A stretch of DNA of 64,000 nucleotides. Source: Allacma fusca (lineage: Eukaryota > Arthropoda > Collembola > Symphypleona > Sminthuridae). The position numbers were made by a program, and so were the translations under genes. Under the pieces are notes generated by a model. That model worked only from the letters and a program-made list of their open reading frames with translations, made no database searches and was not told where the DNA came from. Shown here piece after piece: positions 10,510 through 21,694 of this stretch (its first letter is position 1; every line of letters starts with the position of its first letter). The DNA lies in contig OX359245.1 in the NCBI GenBank assembly GCA_947179485.1, forward strand, positions 23,547,067-23,611,066, given 5' to 3'.

Positions 10510-11612
10510 CATGTATATTTTGTACACACCCATGAGAAGCTACTTAATGAAACTCAAGCTATCATTTTTAATTATGAGAAGTTAGTTTTAGTTCATGAGT
10601 GTTTGAGTTGTCAATTGTACTCATTTTTGAGCTGCACAAGTGAGTGCACTAACCGAGGAAATCTGCTAGTGTTTTATTTGCGACGATTAGTAAGGTAATT
10701 TTTATGTTAATAATAGTGCGAACTTTCTTTTAAAGGAGTGCCGTGCAAGCACTTGCATTCGATTTTTTAGTTCATGAGTGCTTGACATGGTTCTCACACT
10801 CATATTTTTGGGCTACACGGGTACTGACTCAGGGAGTGTGCCCAGAAGCACTGTTACAGCCACAATTGGATATAAATATAAATGTTTGGATTGCAACTCC
10901 AACTACTCTCGTTGGATACTAAAACTTCGAAGGACCAGCACTGCTTCTACAGTGCACGTAATCTTTGTTTCACAAATCCCTATTTCTCAGCGTCCCTTGT
11001 AACTGGTGATAGCCTTTGCTACCCAACGTGAGTGAAAATACAAGGTTGATAAGAGAGAAAATCAAAATGAATATTTCTTTATTGCTCACAAAGTAGTTGT
11101 CAACTCACTCACGCTAAAATTCATAATAATAATTTCCCACGCCACATAGCATCTCCTCCCACTCTATTGCATTACATCTGCAACACTCAGCTTACAATAA
11201 TTCCATTCATTCTCATACGTTCAGAATTCCGTCTAACAATTAGTGCTACAAATAAATCCTATGGTAACCACTGCAGTAGAGGAGACCTTCAACCCAATGT
11301 GCGCCAAATCTTACTGCTGCTGTCGCTTTACTCAATGAAATCTTCTGTGGCCTCCTCTGCTCCACTACCTGCTATTGTTGTAGACGTTACAAGTACTGAG
11401 GAAATCTAATGTTTTAGTTATGAGGGTTTGTTGTTGGTTTGGTTCACCAAATTTTGGGGGATTTTTTTTATTCCAAATTGTAATGATTAACTAGGTGCAT
11501 ATACCGTCTTTCGCCCCACATTATATCTCTCACCCAGCTATCTGACAAGTCCGTCATATTATATCCTCATCCCAGCCTTCCCCATTTGACCCATGAACTT
11601 CTGAACCCAAGA
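10510..11612. other. no gene recognised
   Basis: Mostly unique AT-rich DNA. The phrase TTAGTTCATGAGTG occurs twice (about 10588 and 10768), suggesting an old local duplication. Short frames here show no domain. Confidence 0.4.
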
Positions 11613-12023
11613 CCAGGATCCAGGGTTGAAAATTGGAATTGGAATCGAAAAAGAAACCGAAAATTTAAAGTATTAGAATCGGAATCGGAATAAAAAATAC
11701 TGTAATATTAGGTATTGGAATTCTAATCGGAATTGGAAAGTAAGTATCGGTATTGGTATTAGAATTTAATGATATTCCGATAAATTCCAATTCCATTTCT
11801 GATATTGCATTATACAGCCATAAAGAGTCCTTTACGACCAAATATAAAGTACCTTTACATTTTACACTTCCACATGGTTTTTTGCGCAAATAGTTTTGTA
11901 TCGTAGTAATAAAAATGGAAAGAAAGCCAGAATCATTTGTTCATGATTACTAGGACTACAATAGAAACCTATATATACAACAAAAAATGAAATACATGTT
12001 CCAACGTATTCTGTGGAACAATT

Positions 12024-13828
12024 ACCCTACTAGCACAACTGGGTCGGGAAGGCGCGGGAACGACGCAAGCTGTTTGCACTGGTCAGACGCACGGTTTGGC
12101 CAAGTTTCCCGATCATTATAATGCGCACAAGTTGTCACGCTCATTTTGCGCCAGTTTTTATTTCTTCACCAGTTATAGGCAAACACTCGCGTACCACTGG
12201 AAGCGTCGTTTTGAAAGAATGTATATCCTCATCCTTATAATTGCACTGAGCTATAAATGAGTCGGCTAGGCTATCACATATTCCTTTAAAGTTACTTACA
12301 ATATTATCATTATCATTCAATGCGTCAATTTGCATCCTAGGGTTACTCTCTTTACCACATAGTTTATCAATTACCTTCCAAATGCCCTGGCTCGTGTTGT
12401 TTAGGTACAGTTCATTATTAAATTGCAAAATTGTTGATATTTAGGTAGACAAAATTTACCAGTTTGCCCTGGTGAGAGTGATTCCTGTGTGTAGTAGGAA
12501 TATAGGGCAAACAACATTCCGTAACAGCGTCATTTGGTAGAATACATACAGCGACTGTTTCTGTTGTACTCACACAGGCAACACAAGACCACAGGTCTAG
12601 ATTTATAGATCTGTATGTTTTTAGACTTAGTTTCATACAGGTGTGGTGATATAATAATTTGCAGCCATAACATTTCAGAAACAAAACCCTAGTTCTAATT
12701 TTTGTTTGACAACAGGCACATGTATGAGAAGCCAAAACCATGGCTAAGCAATAATAAGTGCGAACGTCAAGACACTTACACTGTAAGGATAGGGAGTATA
12801 AGAATGGGGAAGGAAAAAACACTGCACTAAGGGGCTGGGAGTAGACTCAAAAAAGAAAATGCCTGGACCTTGTCCAGGAGTAGAATAAATGAAGTGGAAA
12901 GCATGGAATTCCTGATTTGTCTATGCTTGAGACTGCTCGCTGAAAAATCTTAAGTGTTTTCGGATCCTCTAATATCTTTTCGGTAGAAATTAGTTTGGTG
13001 ATCCCGAACTCTAAATCAATCAAAATATTGAAAACTGTTAAATATGTGACTACAGCAAGATACTTAAACACGTATTCTCATTTCCGCAAGTGCAACATCA
13101 TATATATCTGAGGCACTTATATTGATGTCATGATCTAAGCAAAACGACATTCTGTAGATAAATGGTGAATATATAATTTGATTATCCTAAAGTAAAAAGT
13201 AAAAACCTAACCATACTATGTGTGATTTTGAAGCAATACATATCCATCAAACAACACTCACTTGGGCGGATGATGGAATTGTGGATTGATTTGGAGTTCC
13301 TGCAACTTCTTCAGAGGACAATTGGGATAAGTGGCTAATAGTCTGGTCAAAAGGAGGCTATGGTTACTTATAAAAATAAGAACAATAAACCTGGACACTA
13401 CTTCTCGTTTGGCCGTCGTTTCTCCTTCCGCGAGTCAGCCTCCATCCAGTCCGACTGCAATTCCGAGTTATCATGCAGCACAATTATTTTTAACATACCA
13501 TTATTTTATTCCGGAAATATGATTGATGATACTATTAAGTGCTTCGTATTAATGACATGTTTTTTTGTTGACTCTCTAATTTATTATGTGACTCTAATGC
13601 CGAAAGTTTGTTTGAAGAATATGCGCCGATTTTGCGATATTTTATCCTCTTGTGTAAATGAGCTGTAAAACCGGTGCTATATTGATGCAAAACGATGTCA
13701 TGATAATTGGCGCAAATTTTTGTGCGATTAACATGCGCTGGTTATGTGCATAGCTTCCTGCCTATGCACGTTTCCGACACCCAGGTCATGGAAAATGCGC
13801 TGGGTCTAGTTTCTTGTGCTAGTAGGGT
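12024..13828. mobile_element. TIR element flanked by TA (Tc1/mariner-like ends)
   Basis: A 16-bp perfect inverted repeat TACCCTACTAGCACAA occurs at 12023-12038 and 13814-13829. If TA is the target duplication, the element termini are CCCTACTAGCACAA, consistent with Tc1/mariner-type integration, though no transposase is present. Its body contains a deleted CR1 copy. The superfamily call rests only on the TA flanks. A larger, non-TA duplication was not found. Confidence 0.6.
12141..12891 (-). pseudogene. internally deleted CR1-like LINE copy
   Basis: On the minus strand, from 12891 down, the sequence shows the same 5' leader as the copy at 21.5-25 kb (CTCCTGGACAAGG, then CTACTCCCAGCCCCTT). It continues into a PHD finger beginning CACCQTK, with a YHHTC core and a WSCVAC end. 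The frame reaches VYLNINNF, the start of the endonuclease, and then jumps at about 12420 to the region just before the RT (ELYLNNTSQGIWKV). The endonuclease, over 1 kb in the longer copy, is thus deleted. It stops near 12141, before the RT. It lies inside the 12024-13828 element. Confidence 0.75.
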
Positions 13829-14111
13829 ATGAACCGCACAAAGAAACAAATGAATTAATTTTTCAAGTGGTGAACTGATTCCGAAAGTTCTGAAATTCTC
13901 AGCAAGTAAAATCTGTAATCTTGAGCATTCCAGCAACTTGTTACTGTGTTAAGACTTTTCTCTGCACCGTTTAATTTAAAACTATAACCTAGGTTGACTA
14001 CCGGAGGAATCCCTGCAAATCATGTTGTTTGTTCGAGTAAACAAACAGTATAAATGACGTGGTCGATTGACTTAAAAATGACAAAAATAACAATAAATTG
14101 TAAGTTACATG

Positions 14112-15315
14112 CAGAGCTGCGTTCAAGTTCAAGTATAACTTGAAGAGTTCAAGTGCGTATCAAGTTCAAGTCAAGTGCAGACAATTTTGGAACTTGAAAC
14201 TTGAACAAGTTCAAGTGAAATTATAATTTTAACTTGAATTTTCAAGTTCAAGTTCGATCAAGTCTAAGTTAATAATTTAATACTTGATAACAAAATCAAG
14301 TCAAGTTCAAGTACACTGAATGGAAGTACTTGAATAAAACTTGAGTATTTGGTATAACTTGGGTTTTTTGTCACTGAATGGAAGCATTGCGGAATTATTG
14401 GCATCTTTGCATCTCACTAAAAATAATATCGAATGCGAATCATCATAATAATATCTTTGAGTTTGTTTTTATTCCATCGGCATTAAAGTGGCCTCCACGA
14501 AGCTAAGTGGTCGAGATCGAGAATATTTCTTGTGTCCTGTTTCCACACTTTGAATAATTAAAAGTCCCGACTTGTTGTTTTCTAAGGATGTTCTTGATAC
14601 TCGGTGTTCTTGTTCCATTATAAAAATGAAGTGATTGTTTAGTTCAGATGTTCTGAAGCTAAGAAGAAGTTTAAGAGAAATTTTATTATTCCCTGTAAAA
14701 ATGATTTTTGCTGATATTAAAGATGATGGAGCAGATGAACAACAATCTTATAAATAAACATTGGTTAAGCAAAATTAACGACGAGAAATATTCATGATTA
14801 TAACTACTGTTTACACTAACCACATTCACGATTGCAACATAATGTGAACAGGTCGATGATATGATTGCTAACCTGTTAATTATAGAAACTAATCAATTAG
14901 ACTACAATGCTTACAGTTATTTGATAATGTATTTTAAACTTTAATTTTAAGGTAAAGAATTTCGTCCGCATGCTGTTTAGTTTATCCTAATTATGGCCTA
15001 ACCATACCATTATCAGCTATAATATATAATTGTGGACGAATTTCTAGTAATGTTTATTCATCTACGAAAAAAATATTTGAATAATCAAGTTCAAGTACAA
15101 GTTCAAGTCAAGTTATGTGTCCAACTTGAACGTCAAGTTCTAATCAAGTTCAAGTTCTACAAATTAACTTGAAAAACGTGTACTTGAATACTCAAGTGGC
15201 TTGAGAAACTTGGTTCATCAAGTACAAGTGCGAATACCTCAATTAGACAATTTTTCAAGCTCAAGTCAAATTCAAGTCAAGTTATCTAAAATAACTTGAC
15301 TTGAACGCAGCTTTG
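14112..15315. mobile_element. non-autonomous hAT element with CAAGTT stutter, nested
   Basis: The left end CAGAGCTGCGTTCAAGTT and inverted right end CAAAGCTGCGTTCAAGTC define 1204 bp flanked by an exact GTTACATG duplication at 14104-14111 and 15316-15323. Subterminal DNA (14120-14350 and 15085-15300) is stuttered CAAGTTCAAGT. The centre is unique, AT-rich and non-coding. The ends are sisters of the 6721-7753 element. It sits inside the older 11621-15488 insertion, so it is younger. Confidence 0.95.
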
Positions 15316-15509
15316 GTTACATGCACAGAATCGGAATTGGAATCGGAATTATTTAAAAGTATTTGAATTAATTGGTATCGGAATTCAAAATTAATTATTT
15401 GGATACATCGGAATCGGAATCTAAATTAAATTTGAACAGGTATTGTAATTGGAATCGGAATTTTTATTTTTCCGATATTTCATCCCTGCCAGGATCATAG
15501 GGTTGCTTT

Positions 15510-15705
15510 TAGTTTGAGGCTTGAATAGAAATTGAATAGGAATAGGAACTGACTAGGAGTAGACTAGGAATAGACTAGGAATTTTAAGAAAATGTGTGAA
15601 TAGGACTAGACTTGACTAGCGCAAAGAAATTTGCAGAAGAATAGACTAGAACTGAATAGACAACGGCAATCCTCCGAAAAAATAGAATAGATTAGGCCAC
15701 CTCGT
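15510..15705. repeat. degenerate GAATAGACTAGG array
   Basis: The motif GAATAGACTAGGA and its variants are stuttered about twelve times just outside the 11621-15488 element. It is in the same orientation as the array at 8775-8930. Termini are not resolved. Confidence 0.6.
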
Positions 15706-15918
15706 GGGGACCTGTGGCCTGAGGGAAGAACGAACAGGGAGCTGCGCCATGCGGTTGTTTGTGTACATTTAAGGGGTCCATTCTCATTACGCTGTGTTAC
15801 AGCGAGCCTCTCACCTACACAAAGACAATCAAATACGTCTAATTGTAAGCACACTTGCATGGCCACTTATTTACATATGTATATGAATTACCCGTTTCAG
15901 TTTTTCTCAATTTTGACG

Positions 15919-16002
15919 GGGGCCCGCTGTAATGTGACACATTTTTAAATTAAGCTTATTTTAAGCTTTTAAAATTGTTCACATTAGAGTGGGCCCCTAG
16001 TG
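15919..16002. repeat. 84-bp palindromic foldback
   Basis: GGGCCCGCTGTAATGTGA on the left is answered by TTCACATTAGAGTGGGCCC on the right. The inner AAGCTTATTTTAAGCTT is also symmetrical. It may be a tiny MITE or a transcript hairpin. No target duplication is clear. Confidence 0.6.
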
Positions 16003-16004
16003 AA

Positions 16005-17384
16005 AGAGTCTTGAATGTGTACAAGTTTACATTGTAATTTTTTTGAACTCTTTTTTAATTGGATGTCAAGTCATCCACAAATACTAGCATTTAGCATCCG
16101 GCAAAAACTATTTTCTAAATATCTTAATACTCGTGTTTTTTATAAAAACTGATATACAAATGAACTGTCTCTAAGTTAAGAATTGGGTATTGGCGGATAA
16201 ATAATCGGAGATTTCTGGAGACACAAATTTGTTACTTTCTCAATTTTTTAAGAACACCAGAACCATCATTATAACATGGCACTATCAGAAATACCTTGTT
16301 TTTCATGAATGTTTAACAATCATCAGCACACACAACGTGAACTGATTGATAACTCGTTGGAAAGGACATACAATTTCCTACAACTAAGCGTGAAAATATT
16401 GAAGAATTTTGGAAGAGTATGCAATTTCAAGCTCAAAATTTGAGTTAATCAAAAAGCTTTGAAACTACTCCACCGCTAGCAGGAACAAATTTTCATACAA
16501 CTTGGTAAAATACTTGCTAAAAGTTGTAAGGTTCCTTGTCAAACTAGACGAATAAACCGTAACTCTGATTATCAAAATTATTTCCAATCCCAATGGAGTT
16601 TTAAATGCTGCTGGAAACTTCTTTCAAATTTTCCAAATGAGTTTAAATTTTTACAATGAACTGTTAATAGGACTAATTATTTTGAACGGAAAAGTAGAAG
16701 AGATTATGCTAATGAACTGATTTGTTAGTTTCTATACCAGGGCAGTATTAAGCCGTCCTTGTACTTACGTGACGAATATATTTCTTGGTGTAATTTTGTG
16801 AGGATGACATCATTGATCATTCACATCTACTTGATTTTCTGCGAGGGGGAATTAAAAAGAAGCTTATCTATATTATATTATTATAGTCTAAACACGGGAT
16901 AATGTTTTGAGTTATGCTAATGCTCAGATTCCACTTTGCAAAATACCTCTTGCGTATTTGACTTTTTACACGTTTCTTTACAGGTGTACTTATTACGCAG
17001 CCAAACGGTATCATGCTTATATTAAGATATGACAAATATGATCATACGTGTGTATTCGTGACTTTCACTTCGATTGTGAGGATTAAATTATCAATTCAGT
17101 CTGTCCGAGGTCCCCTGTCACATATGACCTAGATTAATCAACACATCGAAAGTTCGTTTCATAAAGCTCAATGTGACCTGAGTCATGTTAGTTCATTTGT
17201 ACAAAGGGTTAAAGCGTTGTCTAATCAAAAAGGATTAGCATAAATTAAATAAATTGTTCTGTTTTCCTTAAGTATTTTATTTTTTCTTAATATATGTGAA
17301 ACCCAGGAACATCTGCAATGCGATTCTTTGTAAGTCCAAGTGCAGTGCTCGGGATGGGTAGTAGAATTTACTCATAAAAAAATA
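16005..17384. other. no gene recognised
   Basis: Unique AT-rich DNA. I find no frame with a domain, no repeats and no element ends. Confidence 0.4.
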
Positions 17385-17703
17385 AAAACAACCAAAATCT
17401 CCAATCAATTAAAAAAGGGAATTTTCACGATACTGGATTTATCTACCTTTAATTCTGATGCACGATCCATATTGGGTAACATAATACCAGGTAGATCTAA
17501 GTGGTACAGCACTGTCAATAAAATTCTCAATTCTTGAAGTGTATTGTTGCATGAAGTACAAGTTCATTGATAGCGCTGTACAACTTAGACCTGCCTGGTA
17601 TTATATTATCCAGTGTGGATCGTTCATCAGAACTAAAGGTAGATCCATCTAGTATAGTGAGAATTCCCTTTTGTAAGTGATTGGAGATTTTGGTTGTTTT
17701 TGT
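17385..17703. repeat. 319-bp near-perfect palindrome (foldback element)
   Basis: The left arm from 17385 (AAAACAACCAAAATCTCCAA) is repeated inverted in the right arm ending near 17703. Similarity continues through GGGAATT, GGATTTATCTACCTTTA, CACGATCCA, AATACCAGG and GTACAGC almost to the centre at about 17543. Transcribed, it would form a long imperfect hairpin. It is probably a palindromic MITE. The flank CCGGGTATCATGCTACCCGG at 17710 resembles other copies of that motif nearby. Confidence 0.75.
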
Positions 17704-17799
17704 CAAGGTCCGGGTATCATGCTACCCGGATACAGCCATAGCGACATCAATAATAACAGCTTTTTTATGGAAACCGTGCTTCAAAATTAAAGAATGCAT

Positions 17800-18420
17800 A
17801 GCCAGGCAGTGGTGGCTGAGTTGTCAGAGCGTCCCGTTCGTTGCGGCTGGAGTCGGTTTTCGATTCCAGTAAAGCTCTAATACTTTCAAAATAATTTCCA
17901 CTGCTCTTTCTATCTTCTACTGTAGCTTTGTGTGAGGGGAGGAGAGGGCGTGAAAGGGACTTGCACTCTGAAGACTGGAACCATGGCCTGGAAGCACAGA
18001 GGAACTAACAGTGGACATCCTTAAGACGGAGGGGAACTAGGAGAAGCTGCCAATCTGCAAAGATCGCTAGACATTCCAGTCAAATGAGCGTCCGTTAATC
18101 CGTTTCTAACCTTACTCCTCTCCCTCCCAAATTACCTCCTACTCTACATTTCCCCAGCAGGAGCAAAGACTTGTAATATACTCCCTAAATGGGAGGAATG
18201 GACTGATGGGTATTTGTCCCACTCGTCTAGCTCTGTGCCAGCTCTAGGTGGATGCCGTGTGTACGATACCCAGTTTCCAACCATCTATCAACCGACGAGA
18301 GCCGGTATAAGCTTCTCAGTTGTAACCTCACAAGTTAGAAAATCTGTGTATGGCATGATGACTAATGGTCAAGTGCAAGAATAAAATGTGCCCTTGTGGG
18401 CCTAAAGTTAAAGTTAAAAA
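17800..18420 (+). mobile_element. tRNA-derived SINE with 16-bp target duplication
   Basis: The 621-bp element begins with a tRNA-like head. An A-box-like TGGCTGAGTTGTCAGAGC at 17813 is followed about 35 bp later by a B-box-like GGTTTTCGATTCC, two bases longer than the tRNA consensus GGTTCGATTCC. It ends in an AAAGTTAAAGTTAAAAA tail. The 16-bp sequence AAATTAAAGAATGCAT stands directly before it (17784-17799) and after it (18421-18436), a typical LINE-assisted target duplication. The tail would be matched to the partner LINE. No functional tRNA is encoded. Confidence 0.8.
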
Positions 18421-18464
18421 AAATTAAAGAATGCATTCATTTGGTACAAATTTTAAACGCTTGG

Positions 18465-18650
18465 CCATCCCGGGCATCATGATGCCCACTTCTGATGCCG
18501 GGGTGAAACATTGGTTATCAAAATTAGAATTCGGGATTTGATTTTAAGCACAAAAGCATTTTATTTGGTATATCGGCATACAAGAAATAGTATTGCTTTT
18601 CTAAATGGCCAAACCCAGGCCGGGTATCGTGTTATCCGATCGGTTTAAAA
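18465..18650. repeat. region with CGGGTATCATGATACCCG-like palindromes
   Basis: Two palindromic phrases, CCCGGGCATCATGATGCCCAC near 18469 and CCGGGTATCGTGTTATCCG near 18621, bracket unique DNA. Related phrases occur at 17477, 17710 and 63845. They may be ends of a short inverted-repeat family, but I could not delimit a complete copy. Confidence 0.35.
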
Positions 18651-19581
18651 AAATTAATTTAAGATCCTAGTATGCGAGTGAACAAGTTTGCATCATCTCC
18701 GAGTCTCTTAATACCCTATTTAAGAAATAGCATGGGTGTACCACCTCCCGTCATCTCGGGACGTCCAAGAGGGTCAATCGTCAATCCTGCCAGTAGTTGC
18801 TCATGCCTGGGTATGAGTAAAGATACCACATTTAAAAGAACCCGGAATCGGGCGTGGTTACGAGTACACAAATTTAATGTACATGTACTGACCACTGGTG
18901 GAATTATGCACATGATGCTTAATAATACCTACCAATAAAAAGTTTTATCATCCTTGCAAACTTTTATGCTCATGTGATATTTTGTGCATAAATAGCTGTC
19001 CAGATGTTTAGTGTATGTAAAGTGTTTGCTTGACATTTGCCAAGTGCTTAGTTTTCCTTTACACACATTTCTAGTTAAAAATAAGCCATGTGATGATATA
19101 CATATTGCATCACACGTTACATTATAAGGAACCAAAACAAGATAATTAAGCGAGCATTGAGTCAATATAAAATCAAAGCGAAGAACCCTCTTTCTTTAGT
19201 TAGCTTCATTTCTTTCCGTGTGGTTTAACAAATTGAATGGAAGCTCAACAAATTGTAGGTGTGCGAATTTTAGTAAATGTGACCGCATTATAATCACATT
19301 TTTGGCTTTTTTGAGGTACTCAATGTTGTTATTTTCAGCTACCTATGCCTGGGCTCAAGTTGTAACAGGTACCCGATTTTAATATTCTAATTATCTTTGT
19401 TTTCACCAATATACCTTCCGAGAATCTTTTTAACAATGCAGTTATTTATTGCAAAATATTTTACGAGGGAGTAGTTTATATAGTAATCGTCTTTGTAACA
19501 ACCGTTTCTGGATTATTATAATTTTAATTTACTTATATAGGTTAGGGAGCGTTTCGTGGACCATAAAAGAATTATTTTTAA

Positions 19582-20695
19582 ATGCCAATAAATTCTGTTG
19601 CCAAAATGGTATACAATACTAATGCGGAGACAATGGGAGGATGTCGCATAAACCTTCGAAGCATTAGATGCGAGAAAGTTTACGGATACTTGGATCTGTT
19701 TAAGTATATGGGAGATTCATGCCCCATGCAAACGTACCCGATGACACTGACCAAAGTGACGATTGGACGGAACAGTGAATGTCAGATTCGGATAAAAAAC
19801 AACAGGGTATCAAGACAACAATGTGCCGTTACTGTTGTATACAACCATCAGCGCCACTTGGAGGTACTTTTCGTCTGCCATCAGTAACTAAATTATTAGG
19901 GAAAACTGTTCATTGTCATTATTATTACCTAGCTGATAGTATCCTATGATCCACACACATTAGTGTTAAGACTTCCAGGATAACACGATATCAATCTGTG
20001 ATAAAAATATTACGGTAGTATTATATGAGAATTTATATGACGTGTCTATTTTTTCTTGAAAACAGGTGCGTTTAAAGAATTTGACGTCGAGACTGACGAC
20101 GGTTCATCGAAATAAGGCAATCAACCCAGGGGAAGACGTTGTTCTTCACCACGGAGACCGCTTCCGCTTGTATGACGTCGAGCTACGCTATCGCTTGTAC
20201 GACCCTATTAATGAAAAGGGGCAATTGGACTGGACTCGTCCTATCCCAATTATAAAACTTACCCCACTCACACCCCAAAAGACATCTGACAAGATGTTGC
20301 CATTGATAAAAATCACAGCGCCTGCTAATGAACTACAAGCAAACCCCAATCCTTCTAACCTCAACACTCGTAGACAGAGCTTCCCCCTGTCCACAAGCAA
20401 AACCAAAATGGATTTTCTGAAACTGCCCCGTAGAAATTCTACACCTGTGGATGATTCACGCCGAAGGCTGACAGACCTGGATGTGGCGAACAAACACAAC
20501 AACAAAAAGCCACTGTTGATAAGTAATAACAAACGAAGGGGCAGCTCAGATTTTGACATGAGAAAGGCAGTCCTGCAACGATCCTTTCGACGCGCATTTA
20601 AAGAGAAGATTATCCAAGGATCTTTCGTAGATGTAGACGACGGTCGGTTTCGGAAGGCCTTGGAAGATTTTATTGTCTTATCTTCTGCTGCTTAG
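19582..20695 (+). CDS. FHA-domain nuclear protein, Ki-67-like FHA domain (two exons)
   Basis: The coding sequence joins 19582-19863 and 20066-20695 and encodes 303 residues. The intron (202 bp, phase 0) has a GAG|GTACTT donor and a TTTTCTTGAAAACAG|GT acceptor. An FHA phosphothreonine-binding domain spans about residues 35-136. It has GRNSECQIRI at 62-71 and VSRQQC at 76-81, where the usual SxxH histidine is Gln. The strand LKNLTS follows, split between exons, and then HHGDRFRLYDVELRY. The layout GR-EC-IRI-VS-Q-C closely follows Ki-67. The remainder is basic, low in complexity and rich in Ser/Thr-Pro sites (LTPLTP, NSTP), as expected of a nuclear mitotic protein. The ATG at 19606 (AAAATGG) has better Kozak context than the first at 19582. 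An AATAAA lies at 20711-20716. A Ki-67/mitotic chromosome role is inference. It could be another FHA protein or lack further exons. Confidence 0.8.
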
Positions 20696-20710
20696 GCAAT
20701 ATTCTAACTA

Positions 20711-20716
20711 AATAAA
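20711..20716 (+). terminator. poly(A) signal of the FHA gene
   Basis: AATAAA lies 16 bp after the stop codon of the FHA gene. A second AATAAA lies near 20778. Either could define the 3' end. Confidence 0.6.
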
Positions 20717-20789
20717 TGTTTATTGCTATTACTAATAACTGTAGGTTCCCACCTCTGTAACTCTATCATTAATTCAAAAATAAAATTAC

Positions 20790-21535
20790 ATCATGTGCGC
20801 AACAACTGTATACTAATTTTAAGAACAGAAAGTGTGGAAGATTAGGACGAACTAGCACAGCAGATTGCTTTTTCTGATGTGTAGATATGTAGTTGATATA
20901 GTTGGTAATATCATTATTACGTTGTCATAAAATGACCCTTACAATTAGAATAACAAACGGCAATACGGATTCCAGTCTTGACAAGCGAAGCTTTATATCG
21001 GATAAAGCAATGATTACCTCCCGTTGGAAACCTACGAATATTTAACAATGGAAATAATAATAAACATAATTATGTTTTTAAACTTGCGTTTGGTGAGTCG
21101 ATGATTTACTGCTGGCTGAAAGGAAGTTTTTGGAGCTGATGTTGTACTATTGAGAACACTTATTCGTAAAATATATGAATTCTGATACTAATTTACCCGA
21201 TCGAGATTCTTCAATTGCTTGCGGAAAGAGGTTACCGAATCCATACTTGACTCAACCACATAAGGAGCTTCAACATTTTGATCTACGGTTATTGAAGCAG
21301 AAGCACTTTTACTATATGCAGGCATAGGTTTCTGATTTACGGTATGTCTTCATTTGCTTAGATCTAAGCTCATCGGCGGAGACTTGTAATTCAACAGCGC
21401 CATTTTACCACATTTCGATCCCTATTGATCACCTATTGATCCTCGTTTACGTAAGCACCGATTACTCGCATCTGCTTCAGATTCACTTAGGCCCGATGTA
21501 AATGTTGACTTTTCCAAGTTACATCTGGCTGCTTC
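20790..21535. other. no gene recognised
   Basis: Unique AT-rich DNA between the FHA gene and the 3' end of a CR1-like LINE. I see nothing to annotate. Confidence 0.4.
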
Positions 21536-21694
21536 ATATGTTATTATTATTATTATTATTGTCTTTATTTCAGTGTCAAAGATATCAATACAAGTATTGG
21601 TTTTCATTCCAGAAACTACAGAGTCAAAATCATTCATAAGTACTATCAAGAGTAGGCCGAGTCAGTTTACCAAGTGTAGGAACAATTGACATAA

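Larger units (their letters stand above)
11621..15488. mobile_element. composite hAT element with Ac-like termini and GGAATC stutter
   Basis: The left end CAGGGTTGAAAATTGG and the inverted right end CAGGGATGAAATATCGG define a 3868-bp insertion flanked by CCAGGATC at 11613-11620 and 15489-15496. The right-end CAGGGATGAAA is, as I remember it, the 11-bp terminal repeat of maize Ac. Subterminal DNA at 11630-11800 and 15325-15475 is stuttered GGAATTGGAATCGG. The interior has been filled by later insertions: a TIR element at 12024-13828 and a hAT element at 14112-15315. With these removed the core is under 1 kb and non-coding. Confidence 0.9.

Noticed and set aside
8775-15705. One giant element bounded by the two GAATAGACTAG arrays
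   Set aside because: The arrays lie in the same orientation and no inverted ends or target duplication join them.
17806-17880. Functional tRNA gene
   Set aside because: The A and B box-like elements are present, but the B box has two extra bases and no cloverleaf closes. It is the head of a SINE.
20188-20559. 123-codon frame on the minus strand
   Set aside because: It is antisense to exon 2 of the FHA gene and shows no domain.
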